The notes: generated by a model not told the origin, from the sequence alone. Shown: positions 54,284 through 62,570, counted from the first letter of the stretch. The stretch: 64,000 bases of DNA from Profundicola chukchiensis (GCF_029664245.1 NZ_JANAIE010000001.1:62001-126000); one strand, 5' to 3'. Numbers and translations are program-made.

Positions 54284-54324
54284 AAAAACTGGAGCATCAC
54301 TTGATATTCCAGTTTTTATTTTTT
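54284..54324 (+). terminator. Terminator of sppA
   Basis: Stem AAAAACTGGA/TCCAGTTTTT with a 14-nt loop, followed by ATTTTTT. Confidence 0.75.
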
Positions 54325-54441
54325 ATAATACATACTTCTTTAATAATCAATTCATTAAAAAATAAATTTCAATTTTAAGCTCAAAAATTATAGTCATTTA
54401 TAACTTGATTTTTAAGCATTCATTTACAATTTGAAAAAACG

Positions 54442-54449
54442 TAACTTTG
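54442..54449 (+). promoter_or_regulatory. -7 box of der
   Basis: Perfect TAACTTTG, 14 nt before the ATG at 54464. It lies downstream of the in-frame TTG at 54431, excluding that start. Confidence 0.5.
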
Positions 54450-54463
54450 CAAAAATTTATTCA

Positions 54464-55771
54464 ATGTCAAATATTGTAGCTCTTGTTGGAAGACCCAATG
54501 TCGGAAAGTCAACCTTGTTCAACCGAATGCTAAAGAAACGCCAAGCGATTGTAGACAGCGTTGCTGGTGTAACGCGTGACCGTCACTATGGAAAATCGGA
54601 TTGGAACGGAAGAGAATTCACAGTTATCGATACGGGTGGATACATTGAAGGTTCTGATGATGCTTTTGAAGGTGAAATCAGAAAACAGGTAGAACTTGCT
54701 ATTGAGGAAGCTACCGTAATTCTTTTTGTTGTAGATAACCAGATTGGCCTAACCGATATGGACAAAGAGGTTTCGCGTTTATTACAAAAAACAGATAAAC
54801 CAGTTTTATTAGTAGTTAATAAGGTTGAAACAAATAAAAATCGCCTTGACGCTGTTGAGTTCTACGAATTAGGTTTCGAAAGATATTATACTATTTCGGC
54901 TATGGATGGAAGTGGAACAGGTGATTTGTTAGACGCTGCTATTTCTCATTTTAGCCCAGAGGTACATGTGGATAAATTTGAAGGCTTACCTAAATTCACG
55001 ATTGCGGGTAGACCCAACGCAGGAAAATCAACCTTCACCAATGCTTTATTGGGAGTTGATAGAAACATTGTAACCGATATAGCTGGAACTACAAGGGATT
55101 CGATTGAAACTATTTACAATAAATTCGGACAAGAGTTTGTGTTAATCGACACGGCGGGAATGCGTAAGAAACGTAATGTTGAAGAGGACTTGGAATTTTA
55201 TTCTGTTATGCGTGCCGTTAGAGCGATTGAAGACTCTGATGTAGTTTTATTAATGTTAGATGCACAGCGTGGAATTGAATCACAGGATATGAAGATATTC
55301 CAGTTGGCTCAGAAAAACCGCAAAGGTTTAGTTATACTTGTTAACAAATGGGACCTTGTTGAAAAGGATTCTTATACTATGAATGAGTTTGAAGATCAAA
55401 TCAAACGCAAAATTTCTCCTTTTACAGATATTCCAATTTTGTTTATTTCTGCTCTTACAAAACAACGTATTTTCAAAGCTGTTGAATTGGCGATGAGAGT
55501 TTATGAAAATAGAAATAGACGAATTAAAACAAGCGAATTAATTGATGTCATGATTCCGATTATTAATGCTACTCCTCCACCAGCAGTTAGAGGTAAGTAC
55601 ATTAAAATCAAATACGCGACTCAATTACCGACGAAAACACCTCAGTTTGCATTTTTTGCGAATTTCCCTCAGCACGTCAAAGAACCCTACAAGCGTTTTA
55701 TAGAAAATCAAATACGCGAAAGGTTCGATTTTTCTGGTGTACCAATTCAAGTTCATTTCAGAAAGAAATAG
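54464..55771 (+). CDS. der: Ribosome-assembly GTPase Der (EngA)
   Basis: Double-GTPase needed for 50S subunit maturation. 435 aa from the ATG at 54464; the upstream TTG at 54431 would add 11 basic residues but sits before the promoter box. The first G domain starts at residue 4 (VALVGRPNVGKST), the second at about 175 (FTIAGRPNAGKST). Each has its own DTGG/DTAG switch and NKxE/NKWD specificity motif, and a C-terminal KH-like domain follows (about 350-435). Convergent with era, a second ribosome GTPase. Confidence 0.96.
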   Translation: MSNIVALVGRPNVGKSTLFNRMLKKRQAIVDSVAGVTRDRHYGKSDWNGREFTVIDTGGYIEGSDDAFEGEIRKQVELAIEEATVILFVVDNQIGLTDMDKEVSRLLQKTDKPVLLVVNKVETNKNRLDAVEFYELGFERYYTISAMDGSGTGDLLDAAISHFSPEVHVDKFEGLPKFTIAGRPNAGKSTFTNALLGVDRNIVTDIAGTTRDSIETIYNKFGQEFVLIDTAGMRKKRNVEEDLEFYSVMRAVRAIEDSDVVLLMLDAQRGIESQDMKIFQLAQKNRKGLVILVNKWDLVEKDSYTMNEFEDQIKRKISPFTDIPILFISALTKQRIFKAVELAMRVYENRNRRIKTSELIDVMIPIINATPPPAVRGKYIKIKYATQLPTKTPQFAFFANFPQHVKEPYKRFIENQIRERFDFSGVPIQVHFRKK

Positions 55772-55827
55772 AACTTTTGTTTGGAGCTGAGGAGGGGTAT
55801 AAAGTGTAAAGATTCTAGTTAATATTT

Positions 55828-55914
55828 AGAGATTGCAACTCTGCAGGTTCATTAATTTCAATGATTGATTTGATATTTAAATTTTAAATATCTGAATCTG
55901 CGGATTACAGCTCT
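55828..55914. repeat. Nested palindromic element between der and era
   Basis: Outer imperfect inverted arms (55828-55851 and 55893-55914; CTGCAGGTTCA against TGAATCTGCGG) enclose a perfect inverted repeat GATATTTAA-att-TTAAATATC (55872-55892). Placed between two convergent genes, it may act in termination on both strands, or be a mobile-repeat copy. Confidence 0.55.
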
Positions 55915-55954
55915 CTTGTACTATTCATAATCTAGAAATCAGAACTCTCAACCT

Positions 55955-56842
55955 CTAGCCATCGTAGCCAAAACGTTTAAGCTCGATATCTCTTTTTCTC
56001 CAATCTTTTTTAACCTTAACAAATAATTTAAGGTAAATCTTTTTATCGAAAAACTTTTCTAACTCTTCTCTAGCCTCCTTCCCTACTTTTCCTAAGGAAC
56101 GACCTTTGTGACCAATTAAAATTCCTTTTTGAGAATCACGTTCAACATAGATATCACTATCTATTTTAATGATATTTGCTTCTTCCACAAAACGCTCTGT
56201 AACCACTTCTACAGCATACGGAATTTCTTGTTGAAAGTTTTCTAGAATTTTTTCTCGAATCACTTCGTTAATAATAAACCTCTCTGATTTATCTGTAAGC
56301 TGATCCGCTGGGTAATACATAGGTCCCTCTGGCAGCAACTCTTGAATTTTTGCCAACAAAAAGTCTGTATTCAATCCTTCTAAAGCTGAAATCGGCAGAA
56401 TGTTAGCCTCTGGTAATTGCTCGTGCCAATAATTCACTGCTTTTTCCATGATTTCCTGAGATGTTTGATCAATTTTATTAATCAAAACAATAATCGGAAC
56501 GTTCAAGGATTTCAGTTTATTATTAAAATCTTCGTTTAAAAGCTCGGTATCATTAGGTTCTACTACATATAAAATTATGTCAGCATCATCAAAGGCTTCT
56601 TTAACGAAGTTCATCATCTTTGATTGCAGTTCATAAGCTGGGTTTAAGATACCCGGTGTATCCGAAAACACCACTTGCATATCTTTAGTGGTAACAATCC
56701 CATGAATCCTATGTCTGGTAGTTTGTACTTTATTTGTAATAATAGAAAGGCGCTCTCCCACCAATTGATTCATCAGTGTAGACTTGCCTACATTGGGGTT
56801 TCCAATAATATTAACAAACCCAGATTTAAACTTTTTTTGCAT
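55955..56842 (-). CDS. era: Ribosome-assembly GTPase Era
   Basis: Era binds the 3' end of 16S rRNA and aids 30S maturation. 295 aa from the ATG at 56842 (MQKKFKSGFVNIIGNPNVGKST). The same frame stays open 64 codons further and runs through tRNA-Gly, but that part is not protein-like and is rejected. G1 GNPNVGKST, G3 DTPGIL and G4 NKID are present, with a C-terminal KH domain (about 205-290; ILIGHKGRSLGKVGKEA). A -7 box (56847-56854) sits 4 nt before the ATG. Confidence 0.96.
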   Translation of the reverse strand: MQKKFKSGFVNIIGNPNVGKSTLMNQLVGERLSIITNKVQTTRHRIHGIVTTKDMQVVFSDTPGILNPAYELQSKMMNFVKEAFDDADIILYVVEPNDTELLNEDFNNKLKSLNVPIIVLINKIDQTSQEIMEKAVNYWHEQLPEANILPISALEGLNTDFLLAKIQELLPEGPMYYPADQLTDKSERFIINEVIREKILENFQQEIPYAVEVVTERFVEEANIIKIDSDIYVERDSQKGILIGHKGRSLGKVGKEAREELEKFFDKKIYLKLFVKVKKDWRKRDIELKRFGYDG

Positions 56843-56846
56843 GCTA

Positions 56847-56854
56847 CAAAAGTA
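56847..56854 (-). promoter_or_regulatory. -7 box abutting the era start
   Basis: Minus-strand TACTTTTG, then TAGC, then ATG. Predicts a leaderless era mRNA. Confidence 0.45.
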
Positions 56855-56902
56855 CGAAAAGCTATGATAAGAAAAATAAATAAAAATTATTTTCAGAATT
56901 AT

Positions 56903-56933
56903 TTGCTTCATATAAAAAGTGTTTCTATATTTG
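56903..56933 (+). promoter_or_regulatory. Promoter of the tRNA-Gly/tRNA-Leu unit
   Basis: -33 TTG (56903-56905), 20-nt spacer, perfect -7 TATATTTG (56926-56933). Transcription should begin about 20 nt before the mature tRNA-Gly. Confidence 0.75.
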
Positions 56934-56958
56934 CCGTCCGATTCAAGAAAATTGAAAG

Positions 56959-57031
56959 GCGAAAATAGCTCAGCTGGTAGAGCACAACCTTGCCAAGGTT
57001 GAGGTCGCGGGTTCGAGCCCCGTTTTTCGCT
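56959..57031 (+). tRNA. tRNA-Gly (GCC)
   Basis: 73 nt. Acceptor GCGAAAA/TTTTCGC, D arm GCTC...GAGC, anticodon stem CAACC/GGTTG with loop TTGCCAA (anticodon GCC at 56992-56994), T arm with TTCGAGC loop and one G-T pair. Discriminator T; CCA is not encoded. Confidence 0.96.
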
Positions 57032-57067
57032 CAAATTATCACTCCGGTGATGATTGGCAATTAAGCC

Positions 57068-57151
57068 GCCCTGGTGGTGGAATTGGTAGACACGCAGGAC
57101 TTAAAATCCTGTGCTCATTAGAGCGTGCGGGTTCAAGTCCCGCCTGGGGTA
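57068..57151 (+). tRNA. tRNA-Leu (TAA)
   Basis: 84 nt with a long variable arm (TGCTCATTAGAGCG). Acceptor GCCCTGG pairs with CTGGGGT using G-T pairs; anticodon stem CAGGA/TCCTG with loop CTTAAAA, anticodon TAA at 57102-57104; T loop TTCAAGT. Discriminator A; no encoded CCA. Same transcript as tRNA-Gly, 36 nt apart. Confidence 0.96.
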
Positions 57152-57152
57152 C

Positions 57153-57180
57153 AAAAGCTGTTCGAAAGAACAGCTTTTTT
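57153..57180 (+). terminator. Terminator of the tRNA unit
   Basis: Stem AAAAGCTGTTC/GAACAGCTTTT with a GAAA loop and T run, immediately after tRNA-Leu. Confidence 0.93.
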
Positions 57181-57255
57181 GTTTTGTATTAATTGGTAAA
57201 CACGTCATGACATAGACGCTGATGCTCATTTAATCATTCGGCTTCAAAACCTACT
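57181..57255 (+). pseudogene. Decayed tRNA-Leu copy
   Basis: Past the tRNA terminator the sequence still follows tRNA-Leu: AATTGGTAAACACG (57191-57204) against AATTGGTAGACACG, TGCTCATT (57223-57230) identical in the variable arm, and CGGCTTCAAAACC (57239-57251) against CGGGTTCAAGTCC, in the same order with one base of length change. The acceptor and anticodon stems no longer pair. It is a non-functional remnant of a tandem tRNA-Leu. Confidence 0.6.
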
Positions 57256-57310
57256 TGAAAAAGTAATTGAGCGTTTTAATCTATAAAACAATCCAAATTC
57301 GTTGTAAATA

Positions 57311-57338
57311 AAAAAAAGCTGCACCTAAATGCAGCTTT
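57311..57338 (-). terminator. Terminator of the thioredoxin-like gene
   Basis: Stem AAAGCTGCA/TGCAGCTTT with a 6-nt loop, T run on the minus strand (A run 57311-57317), 27 bp past the stop. Confidence 0.85.
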
Positions 57339-57364
57339 AACTTTTATATAATTTTGAATAAATT

Positions 57365-57799
57365 TTATTGCTCTTCTAACATACTCTCTAATGAGTAAAA
57401 AAGCCTATTCTGAGCACCATCTTGTGATCCAAAAATAGATTTATACAATTCTCCCTCTTTATTAATTAAGAGCCAATGTGGCGTTCCGTCTGCTTTTAAC
57501 TGATCATATACTTTGTGATTCTCATCAATGTAAATTGGAAACGGTGCTTCTCCACTTGTAAAAATGGCGTTGATGTTTTCCTTGGTTCCTTCTCTGTTGG
57601 GGAAATCAGAGTGAATTCCCACTACTTTAATCGATGGGTACTTTTGCTGAAAGTCATAAGCCAATGGAATTCCTCTTCCAGTACAACCCATACAATCATT
57701 ATTATAAATTATAATTAATAAGTTTTCATTGGCGTATTTCTGCATTAAATCCACAGCATTACCTTCAAAATCTTTGAGCTTTATATTATTGATTTTCAT
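57365..57799 (-). CDS. Thioredoxin-fold redoxin, TlpA-like
   Basis: 144 aa, no signal peptide, so cytoplasmic. Thioredoxin-fold elements: strand LLIIIYNND followed by a CMGC redox motif (CxxC, about 36-39), a central 'IKVVGIHSDFPNREG', and 'DGTPHWLLINKEGEL' with the cis-Pro region. It resembles TlpA/redoxin-domain proteins, but the disulfide partner is unknown. A -7 box (TACCTTTG, 57823-57830 minus) lies 23 nt upstream. Monocistronic with its own terminator. Confidence 0.75.
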   Translation of the reverse strand: MKINNIKLKDFEGNAVDLMQKYANENLLIIIYNNDCMGCTGRGIPLAYDFQQKYPSIKVVGIHSDFPNREGTKENINAIFTSGEAPFPIYIDENHKVYDQLKADGTPHWLLINKEGELYKSIFGSQDGAQNRLFYSLESMLEEQ

Positions 57800-57915
57800 A
57801 TCGTTCTTACCTTAAACATTTACAAAGGTAAGTGATTCCTCACTCAAAGTTGGTGACAAGAGTATCCTACTTCAAAAAGCTGTTTCGGATTAATTTAAAA
57901 AAATGTAGTTAATAA

Positions 57916-58683
57916 CTAAGGCTTCTTAACAATAGGAAGAATTTCTCCTTTCATTAAGGCATATTTTCTTTGCTCTTCAACCGAAAATTGGGATGTTGCA
58001 TAAGTTGTATCCACTTCAAAACCTGCGGACCTCAACCTTTCAAAATAGTCCATTCCATACCAACGAACATGATCATACTGACCAAAATGCTTTTGTCGCT
58101 CTTGTGGTGAAGTTATTGAGAAATCCTCATAAGTTTCTTGCTGGTCATATTTCATCGGAACTTGAAAAATCCCCCAACCACCAGGCTTCATAACGCGATA
58201 CAATTCTTTCATCGCTTGGATATCCTCTGGTATATGCTCTAAAACATGATTGCAAAAAATAACATCATAAGTGTCATCCTCTAAAGGCAATTCCCTAATA
58301 TCTGCCTTAATATCAGCTAATGGAGACTCTATGTCTAATGTAGTGTAATCTAAATTAGACATTTTTCTAAAACGCTTTAGAAAAGCTTGTTCTGGAGCAA
58401 TGTGCAGAACCTTTAAAGGTGCTGAAAAAAAATTGGTTTCATTCTTTAAATAAAGCCACATCAGGCGATGCCTCTCCAATGATAAGGTTGAAGGAGAAAG
58501 AACATTTGGACGAGGGTTTTCATAACCGTAGGCCAAAAGCTTTCGGTAGGATTTACCATCTATAGGATCTACATAATTATTTCCTTTATAGAATTGAACC
58601 AAAAATGGTCGTGCTACATAACTCATGCGAATAAGCCACGGGCGTGGAAAAAGATTTAAGGCTTTTTTTAAAAGATATTCCAT
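57916..58683 (-). CDS. Class I SAM-dependent methyltransferase
   Basis: 255 aa. The Methyltransf_11-type core is at about 95-200: VLHIAPEQAFLKRF (motif I, with HIAPE in place of DxGxG), 'YTTLDIESPLADIKADI', then 'YDVIFCNHVLEHIPED' and 'VMKPGGWGIFQVPM'. An N-terminal region (1-90) is rich in aromatic and basic residues. Substrate is unknown; HIAPE-type methyltransferases are often near glycan genes, but none are adjacent here. Confidence 0.8.
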   Translation of the reverse strand: MEYLLKKALNLFPRPWLIRMSYVARPFLVQFYKGNNYVDPIDGKSYRKLLAYGYENPRPNVLSPSTLSLERHRLMWLYLKNETNFFSAPLKVLHIAPEQAFLKRFRKMSNLDYTTLDIESPLADIKADIRELPLEDDTYDVIFCNHVLEHIPEDIQAMKELYRVMKPGGWGIFQVPMKYDQQETYEDFSITSPQERQKHFGQYDHVRWYGMDYFERLRSAGFEVDTTYATSQFSVEEQRKYALMKGEILPIVKKP

Positions 58684-58713
58684 AAGCTATGTAGCCGACG
58701 AAGCTTGTTTTAA

Positions 58714-59535
58714 TTAATTAAAAGTAGCGTCTTTAAACAAAAACTCTTGTTCTTCGTCACTTTCAATTCCTAAAACATCATAAATATATTGGAAAGTAGA
58801 AAGCAATCTAGGCTCTCCATTTACCATCGCCACATCGTGTTCAAAATGCGCTGAATATTTATTATCTCGGGTTGTTACCGTCCAGCCATCTCTGTGAAAC
58901 TTAACAGCTCTAGTTCCCATATTAATCATAGGTTCAATAGCTAGCACCATTCCATCTTTTAAAGCTTTACCGGTACCACGACGTCCATAATTTGGCACTT
59001 GCGGATCTTCGTGCATAGTCTTACCCAAACCGTGACCTACTAGTTCTCTAACAACACCATAACCTTCGGCTTCGCAATAAGTTTGGATAGCATAGCCAAT
59101 ATCACCTACTCTATTACCTTTTTTAAAGGCGCGAATTCCTTCGTATAAACTTTCCTTGGTGATTTTAAGTAATTTTTCAACTTCAGGCGAAACTTCTCCT
59201 ACCTTAAAAGTATAAGCATGATCCCCATAAAACTCATTCATATAAACACCAATATCCACAGATACAATATCGCCATCTTTTAATGGTTCATCATTAGGAA
59301 TTCCGTGTACAACTTGCTCATTAGGCGAAATACAAAGTGATTTTGGAAAATCATACATCCCAAGAAAGGCTGGATAAGCACCATGGTCACGAATAAATTC
59401 ATCACCCAAATCATTGATTTGCTGCGTCGTTACGCCTGGTTTAATGATTTTCGCAACCTCGCCCAAGGTTTTGGACACCAATTGCGCACTTTGATACATT
59501 AACTCTAATTCCTCTGCTGTTTTAATTATAATCAT
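58714..59535 (-). CDS. map: Methionine aminopeptidase type I
   Basis: Removes N-terminal Met from new proteins (EC 3.4.11.18). 273 aa, normal. The pita-bread metal ligands are visible: Asp in VSVDIGVYMNEFYGDHAYTF (two Asp), His in VGHGLGKTMHEDP, Glu in LAIEPMINMG and Glu near HFEHDVAMV. The last 20 residues extend a little beyond E. coli Map. It precedes the HAD-like gene in the transcription direction by 8 nt, suggesting an operon. Confidence 0.95.
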   Translation of the reverse strand: MIIIKTAEELELMYQSAQLVSKTLGEVAKIIKPGVTTQQINDLGDEFIRDHGAYPAFLGMYDFPKSLCISPNEQVVHGIPNDEPLKDGDIVSVDIGVYMNEFYGDHAYTFKVGEVSPEVEKLLKITKESLYEGIRAFKKGNRVGDIGYAIQTYCEAEGYGVVRELVGHGLGKTMHEDPQVPNYGRRGTGKALKDGMVLAIEPMINMGTRAVKFHRDGWTVTTRDNKYSAHFEHDVAMVNGEPRLLSTFQYIYDVLGIESDEEQEFLFKDATFN

Positions 59536-59543
59536 ACTTTATT

Positions 59544-59963
59544 CTAAAATCCGAACCAACCTTTTTTCTTTTTCTCTTCTTCTCTACCGTGTATATCAAG
59601 ATCGAATTCAATTCCTTCTGTGATAATACGATAAACTTCTCCCCAACCAGGGAAACCACCTAAATTTCTATCATCGATAAAAATATCAGCGTTTAATTTT
59701 CTACTTGCTTTTGCTGGATCATAGTTTTCTCCACTAAAGCTGTTGTTGATGGCATAAAACTCAATCCCATTTTCTCTACAAAACTCAACCGCATCGTCTA
59801 ATGTTTGTCCGTGACGATAAGTCCAAAGAATCAATCTATGGCCATCTTCTTGTAACTTTCTTAAAGTTTCAAAAGCAAACATCTTTGCTCTACCCACTTT
59901 TGGATAAGCGTCATCTGCAATAGTTCCGTCAAAATCAACGGCAATAATCTTACTTTCTGTCAT
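59544..59963 (-). CDS. HAD-superfamily hydrolase, BT0820-like
   Basis: 139 aa with the HAD motif I DFDGTIADD (9-17), motif II 'LILWTYRHG' and the acidic motif 'ADIFIDDRNLGG'. These match the small BT0820-type phosphatases of Bacteroidota, which lack a cap domain. Substrate unknown. It starts 1 nt after gpmI ends and ends 8 nt before map begins, so gpmI, this gene and map form one transcript. Confidence 0.85.
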   Translation of the reverse strand: MTESKIIAVDFDGTIADDAYPKVGRAKMFAFETLRKLQEDGHRLILWTYRHGQTLDDAVEFCRENGIEFYAINNSFSGENYDPAKASRKLNADIFIDDRNLGGFPGWGEVYRIITEGIEFDLDIHGREEEKKKKGWFGF

Positions 59964-59964
59964 C

Positions 59965-61497
59965 TTAAATTTCTTCTATAATAATATTTCCTGTCATAGC
60001 CTCTGGAACAGGAACATTCATCCATTTCAAGAAACTAGGAGCTAAATCTCCCAATTTTCCGTTCGAAATTTTCGCATTTCCATGAGGAGTAGCAAAAAAG
60101 AACGGAACTGGATTAGTTGTGTGCTGTGTATTTGGCGAACCATCCTCATTGATCATCATGTCTGAATTTCCATGGTCAGCAATAATTGCTACTGAATATC
60201 CATTCGCTAAAGCTGTTTCAGCTACTTTCTGAGTACATTCATCTACTACTTCGCAAGCTTTAACCGCTGCTTCAAAAACCCCTGTATGCCCAACCATATC
60301 TGCATTAGCAAAATTTAAACAAATAAAATCTGCTTCACCTTTTTCTAATTCAGGAATGATACTATCTCTAATATCATATGCTGCCATTTCTGGTTTTAAA
60401 TCATAAGTCGCAACCTCTTTTGGAGAAGGACATAGGATTCTAGATTCCCCAACGAAAGGCTCTTCTCTACCTCCTGAAAAGAAAAATGTAACATGTGGGT
60501 ACTTTTCAGTTTCTGCTATTCGAATTTGATTTTTACCATGTTTCTCTAGCACTTCACCCATTGTTTCATTTATGGTGTCTTCTTTATATATAACATGAAT
60601 ATTTCTATACTCCTCGTCGTAACTTGTCATTGTGACAAAATACAAATCAAGTGTTTTCATGTTGTACTCTCCAAAATCTCTTACCATTAAGGCTTCTGTA
60701 ATTTGGCGAGGTCTGTCTGTTCTAAAGTTAAAGAAAATTACCACATCTCTATCTTCCACCTTGGTTTGTGGTTCTCCATCTTCGTTTAAGCAAATAATTG
60801 GCTTTAAAAACTCATCTGAAATTCCTTCATCATAAGAATTCTGAATCTCTTGAAGAGGATGAGAAGTATGCGTACCCATGGCATTCACTATCGCATCATA
60901 AGCGAACTTAACGCGCTCCCATCTTTTATCACGATCCATTCCATAGTATCTTCCGGTAATTGAAGCTAACTTACCTATAGAATGATCCATATAATCCATT
61001 ATATCCGCGATAAATCCTTTTCCACTATGTGGATCACAATCGCGTCCATCTGTAAATGCATGAACAAAAACATCTTGTAATCCTTCATTTTTCGCAGCAT
61101 CTAACAATCCTTTTAAGTGATTGATATGCGAATGAACGCCACCATCTGAAACCAATCCCATAAAGTGAACTTTCACTTGATTGTTTTTAGCGTATTCAAA
61201 AGCTTTTTTTAACTCCTCTTGTTGAGCTAAAGATCCATCTCTAACGGCAATATTGATTTTTTCAAGATTTTGATAAACCACTCGACCCGCACCGATATTC
61301 ATGTGTCCAACTTCTGAATTCCCCATTTGACCAGCTGGTAAACCAACCGCAGTACCCGAAGTATCTAATTCTGCGTGTGTATAGTTTTTATAACAACTAT
61401 CAATAAATGGTGTATTGGCTTGGGCTATGGCAGAAACTTGAGGGTTTTGGGTTTGTCCCCAACCATCAAGAATCATTAAAATCACTTTATTTTTCAT
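59965..61497 (-). CDS. gpmI: 2,3-bisphosphoglycerate-independent phosphoglycerate mutase
   Basis: Interconverts 3- and 2-phosphoglycerate (EC 5.4.2.12) in glycolysis and gluconeogenesis. 510 aa. Alkaline-phosphatase-type metal motifs: ILDGWG (Asp11), nucleophile Ser61 in QMGNSEVGHMNIGAGR, HAFTDGRDCDPHSG, RYYGMDRDKRWER, and the C-terminal 'NFANADMVGHTG' and 'IIADHGNSD'. First gene of the gpmI-HAD-map unit; a -7 box TAACTTTG (61517-61524 minus) lies 19 nt upstream. Confidence 0.97.
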   Translation of the reverse strand: MKNKVILMILDGWGQTQNPQVSAIAQANTPFIDSCYKNYTHAELDTSGTAVGLPAGQMGNSEVGHMNIGAGRVVYQNLEKINIAVRDGSLAQQEELKKAFEYAKNNQVKVHFMGLVSDGGVHSHINHLKGLLDAAKNEGLQDVFVHAFTDGRDCDPHSGKGFIADIMDYMDHSIGKLASITGRYYGMDRDKRWERVKFAYDAIVNAMGTHTSHPLQEIQNSYDEGISDEFLKPIICLNEDGEPQTKVEDRDVVIFFNFRTDRPRQITEALMVRDFGEYNMKTLDLYFVTMTSYDEEYRNIHVIYKEDTINETMGEVLEKHGKNQIRIAETEKYPHVTFFFSGGREEPFVGESRILCPSPKEVATYDLKPEMAAYDIRDSIIPELEKGEADFICLNFANADMVGHTGVFEAAVKACEVVDECTQKVAETALANGYSVAIIADHGNSDMMINEDGSPNTQHTTNPVPFFFATPHGNAKISNGKLGDLAPSFLKWMNVPVPEAMTGNIIIEEI

Positions 61498-61516
61498 TCG
61501 ATTTATTTCAGATTGA

Positions 61517-61524
61517 CAAAGTTA
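61517..61524 (-). promoter_or_regulatory. -7 box of gpmI
   Basis: Minus-strand TAACTTTG, 19 nt before the gpmI ATG. Confidence 0.5.
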
Positions 61525-61540
61525 CGAAATGCGTTTTTGT

Positions 61541-61987
61541 TTATAGAATTTCAGCCACTTTGGTCATTAAATCCTCTAATAAGGCTTTATCCTCTGCTGT
61601 GATAGAATCTTTATAATGAGAATCTATATCAATTTGCCCAATGTTAACTCCATCCTTAAAAATAGGAACTACAATTTCGGCTTTAGTTTCAATACTACAT
61701 GCAAGATAGTTTGACTCTTCATGAACATCATTTACAAGCATAGCTTCATTGCTAACAGCCACTTGACCACAAACTCCTTTACCATATGGAATAATCGTGT
61801 GATCCGTAGCAGCTCCAACATATGGACCTAACTTAAGTTCATCTTTATCGCCATTTTTGAAATAAAATCCAACCCAATTAAAATGTTCAAATTCGTCGTG
61901 TAATAACTGACAAATCATTTGAAGTTTTGCATTGGTTTCTTGTTTTGAGCTTAAAATTGTGTCTAAACGTTTTTGCATGGGATTCAT
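61541..61987 (-). CDS. GAF-domain protein, probable free Met-R-sulfoxide reductase
   Basis: 148-aa single GAF domain. 'FNWVGFYFKNGD', GPYVGAATDH, 'GKGVCGQVAV', 'NDVHEESNYLACS' and 'KAEIVVPIFKDG...IGQIDIDS' follow the free methionine-(R)-sulfoxide reductase (fRMsr) pattern. Two of the family's redox Cys positions (GVCG and LACS) are kept; I cannot confirm the third. It would reduce free Met-R-sulfoxide using thioredoxin. Divergent from xrtF; a -7 box TAATTTTG (62003-62010 minus) lies 15 nt upstream. Confidence 0.8.
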   Translation of the reverse strand: MNPMQKRLDTILSSKQETNAKLQMICQLLHDEFEHFNWVGFYFKNGDKDELKLGPYVGAATDHTIIPYGKGVCGQVAVSNEAMLVNDVHEESNYLACSIETKAEIVVPIFKDGVNIGQIDIDSHYKDSITAEDKALLEDLMTKVAEIL

Positions 61988-62002
61988 TTAATTTTATTTT
62001 GA

Positions 62003-62034
62003 CAAAATTAGTGAATTAAATCTTCGTATTTTTG
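62003..62034. promoter_or_regulatory. Divergent -7 boxes for the GAF gene and xrtF
   Basis: Minus-strand TAATTTTG at 62003-62010 serves the GAF gene. Plus-strand TATTTTTG at 62027-62034 is 5 nt before the xrtF ATG, implying a leaderless xrtF message. Both sit within a 52-bp gap. Confidence 0.5.
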
Positions 62035-62039
62035 CATTT

Positions 62040-62570
62040 ATGTGGAAGGAATTTAAACCTATTGTATTATTTATCGCCAAATTCTTTTTGGTTTATATCG
62101 TCCTTACCGTTATTTATAGTTGGTATTTACAGCCCTATTTATACGAACAAAACATAACAGACCCCATTACAAGTTGGATGGCAGATGTTTCTGCGTCTCT
62201 AATGAGAGCAGTTGGTTTTGATGCTTATACGGTGCAAGTTGAAGGCGAAACCCATAAAAGATTTTTTCTTGATGGCGAATTTGCTTCCTTGGTCAACGAA
62301 GGTTGTAACGCTCTTTCAGTCGTAATTATTTTCATTTCCTTTATCGTTGCATTTTCAAATGGAATCCTTAGAACCTTAAGCTATGTCCTTGGCGGATTAG
62401 TTCTTTTATTAGTGACAAATATTTTTAGAATTAGCCTATTAACCTACATTTACAGGCATTTACCGGAATATTCTAAAAGTGCACATGACTACCTTTTCCC
62501 AGCGATTATCTATGGAATGGTTGTGGTTTTATGGTTTATTTGGGTCAACAAATTCGCATTTAAGAAATGA
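62040..62570 (+). CDS. xrtF: Exosortase family protein XrtF
   Basis: 176-aa polytopic membrane transpeptidase-like protein of the exosortase/archaeosortase superfamily, type F. Catalytic residues: Cys89 in VNEGCNALSV, Arg130 in TNIFRISLL and His149 in SAHDYLFP. About five hydrophobic segments. Exosortases cut and sort proteins with short C-terminal signals; the substrate of XrtF is not evident here, and the T9SS proteins in this window have a different signal. The next gene overlaps by 4 nt. Confidence 0.9.
   Translation: MWKEFKPIVLFIAKFFLVYIVLTVIYSWYLQPYLYEQNITDPITSWMADVSASLMRAVGFDAYTVQVEGETHKRFFLDGEFASLVNEGCNALSVVIIFISFIVAFSNGILRTLSYVLGGLVLLLVTNIFRISLLTYIYRHLPEYSKSAHDYLFPAIIYGMVVVLWFIWVNKFAFKK

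Noticed and set aside
56843-57034. N-terminal extension of era running through tRNA-Gly
   Set aside because: The extension translates the tRNA and its promoter; Era proteins begin at the ATG at 56842.
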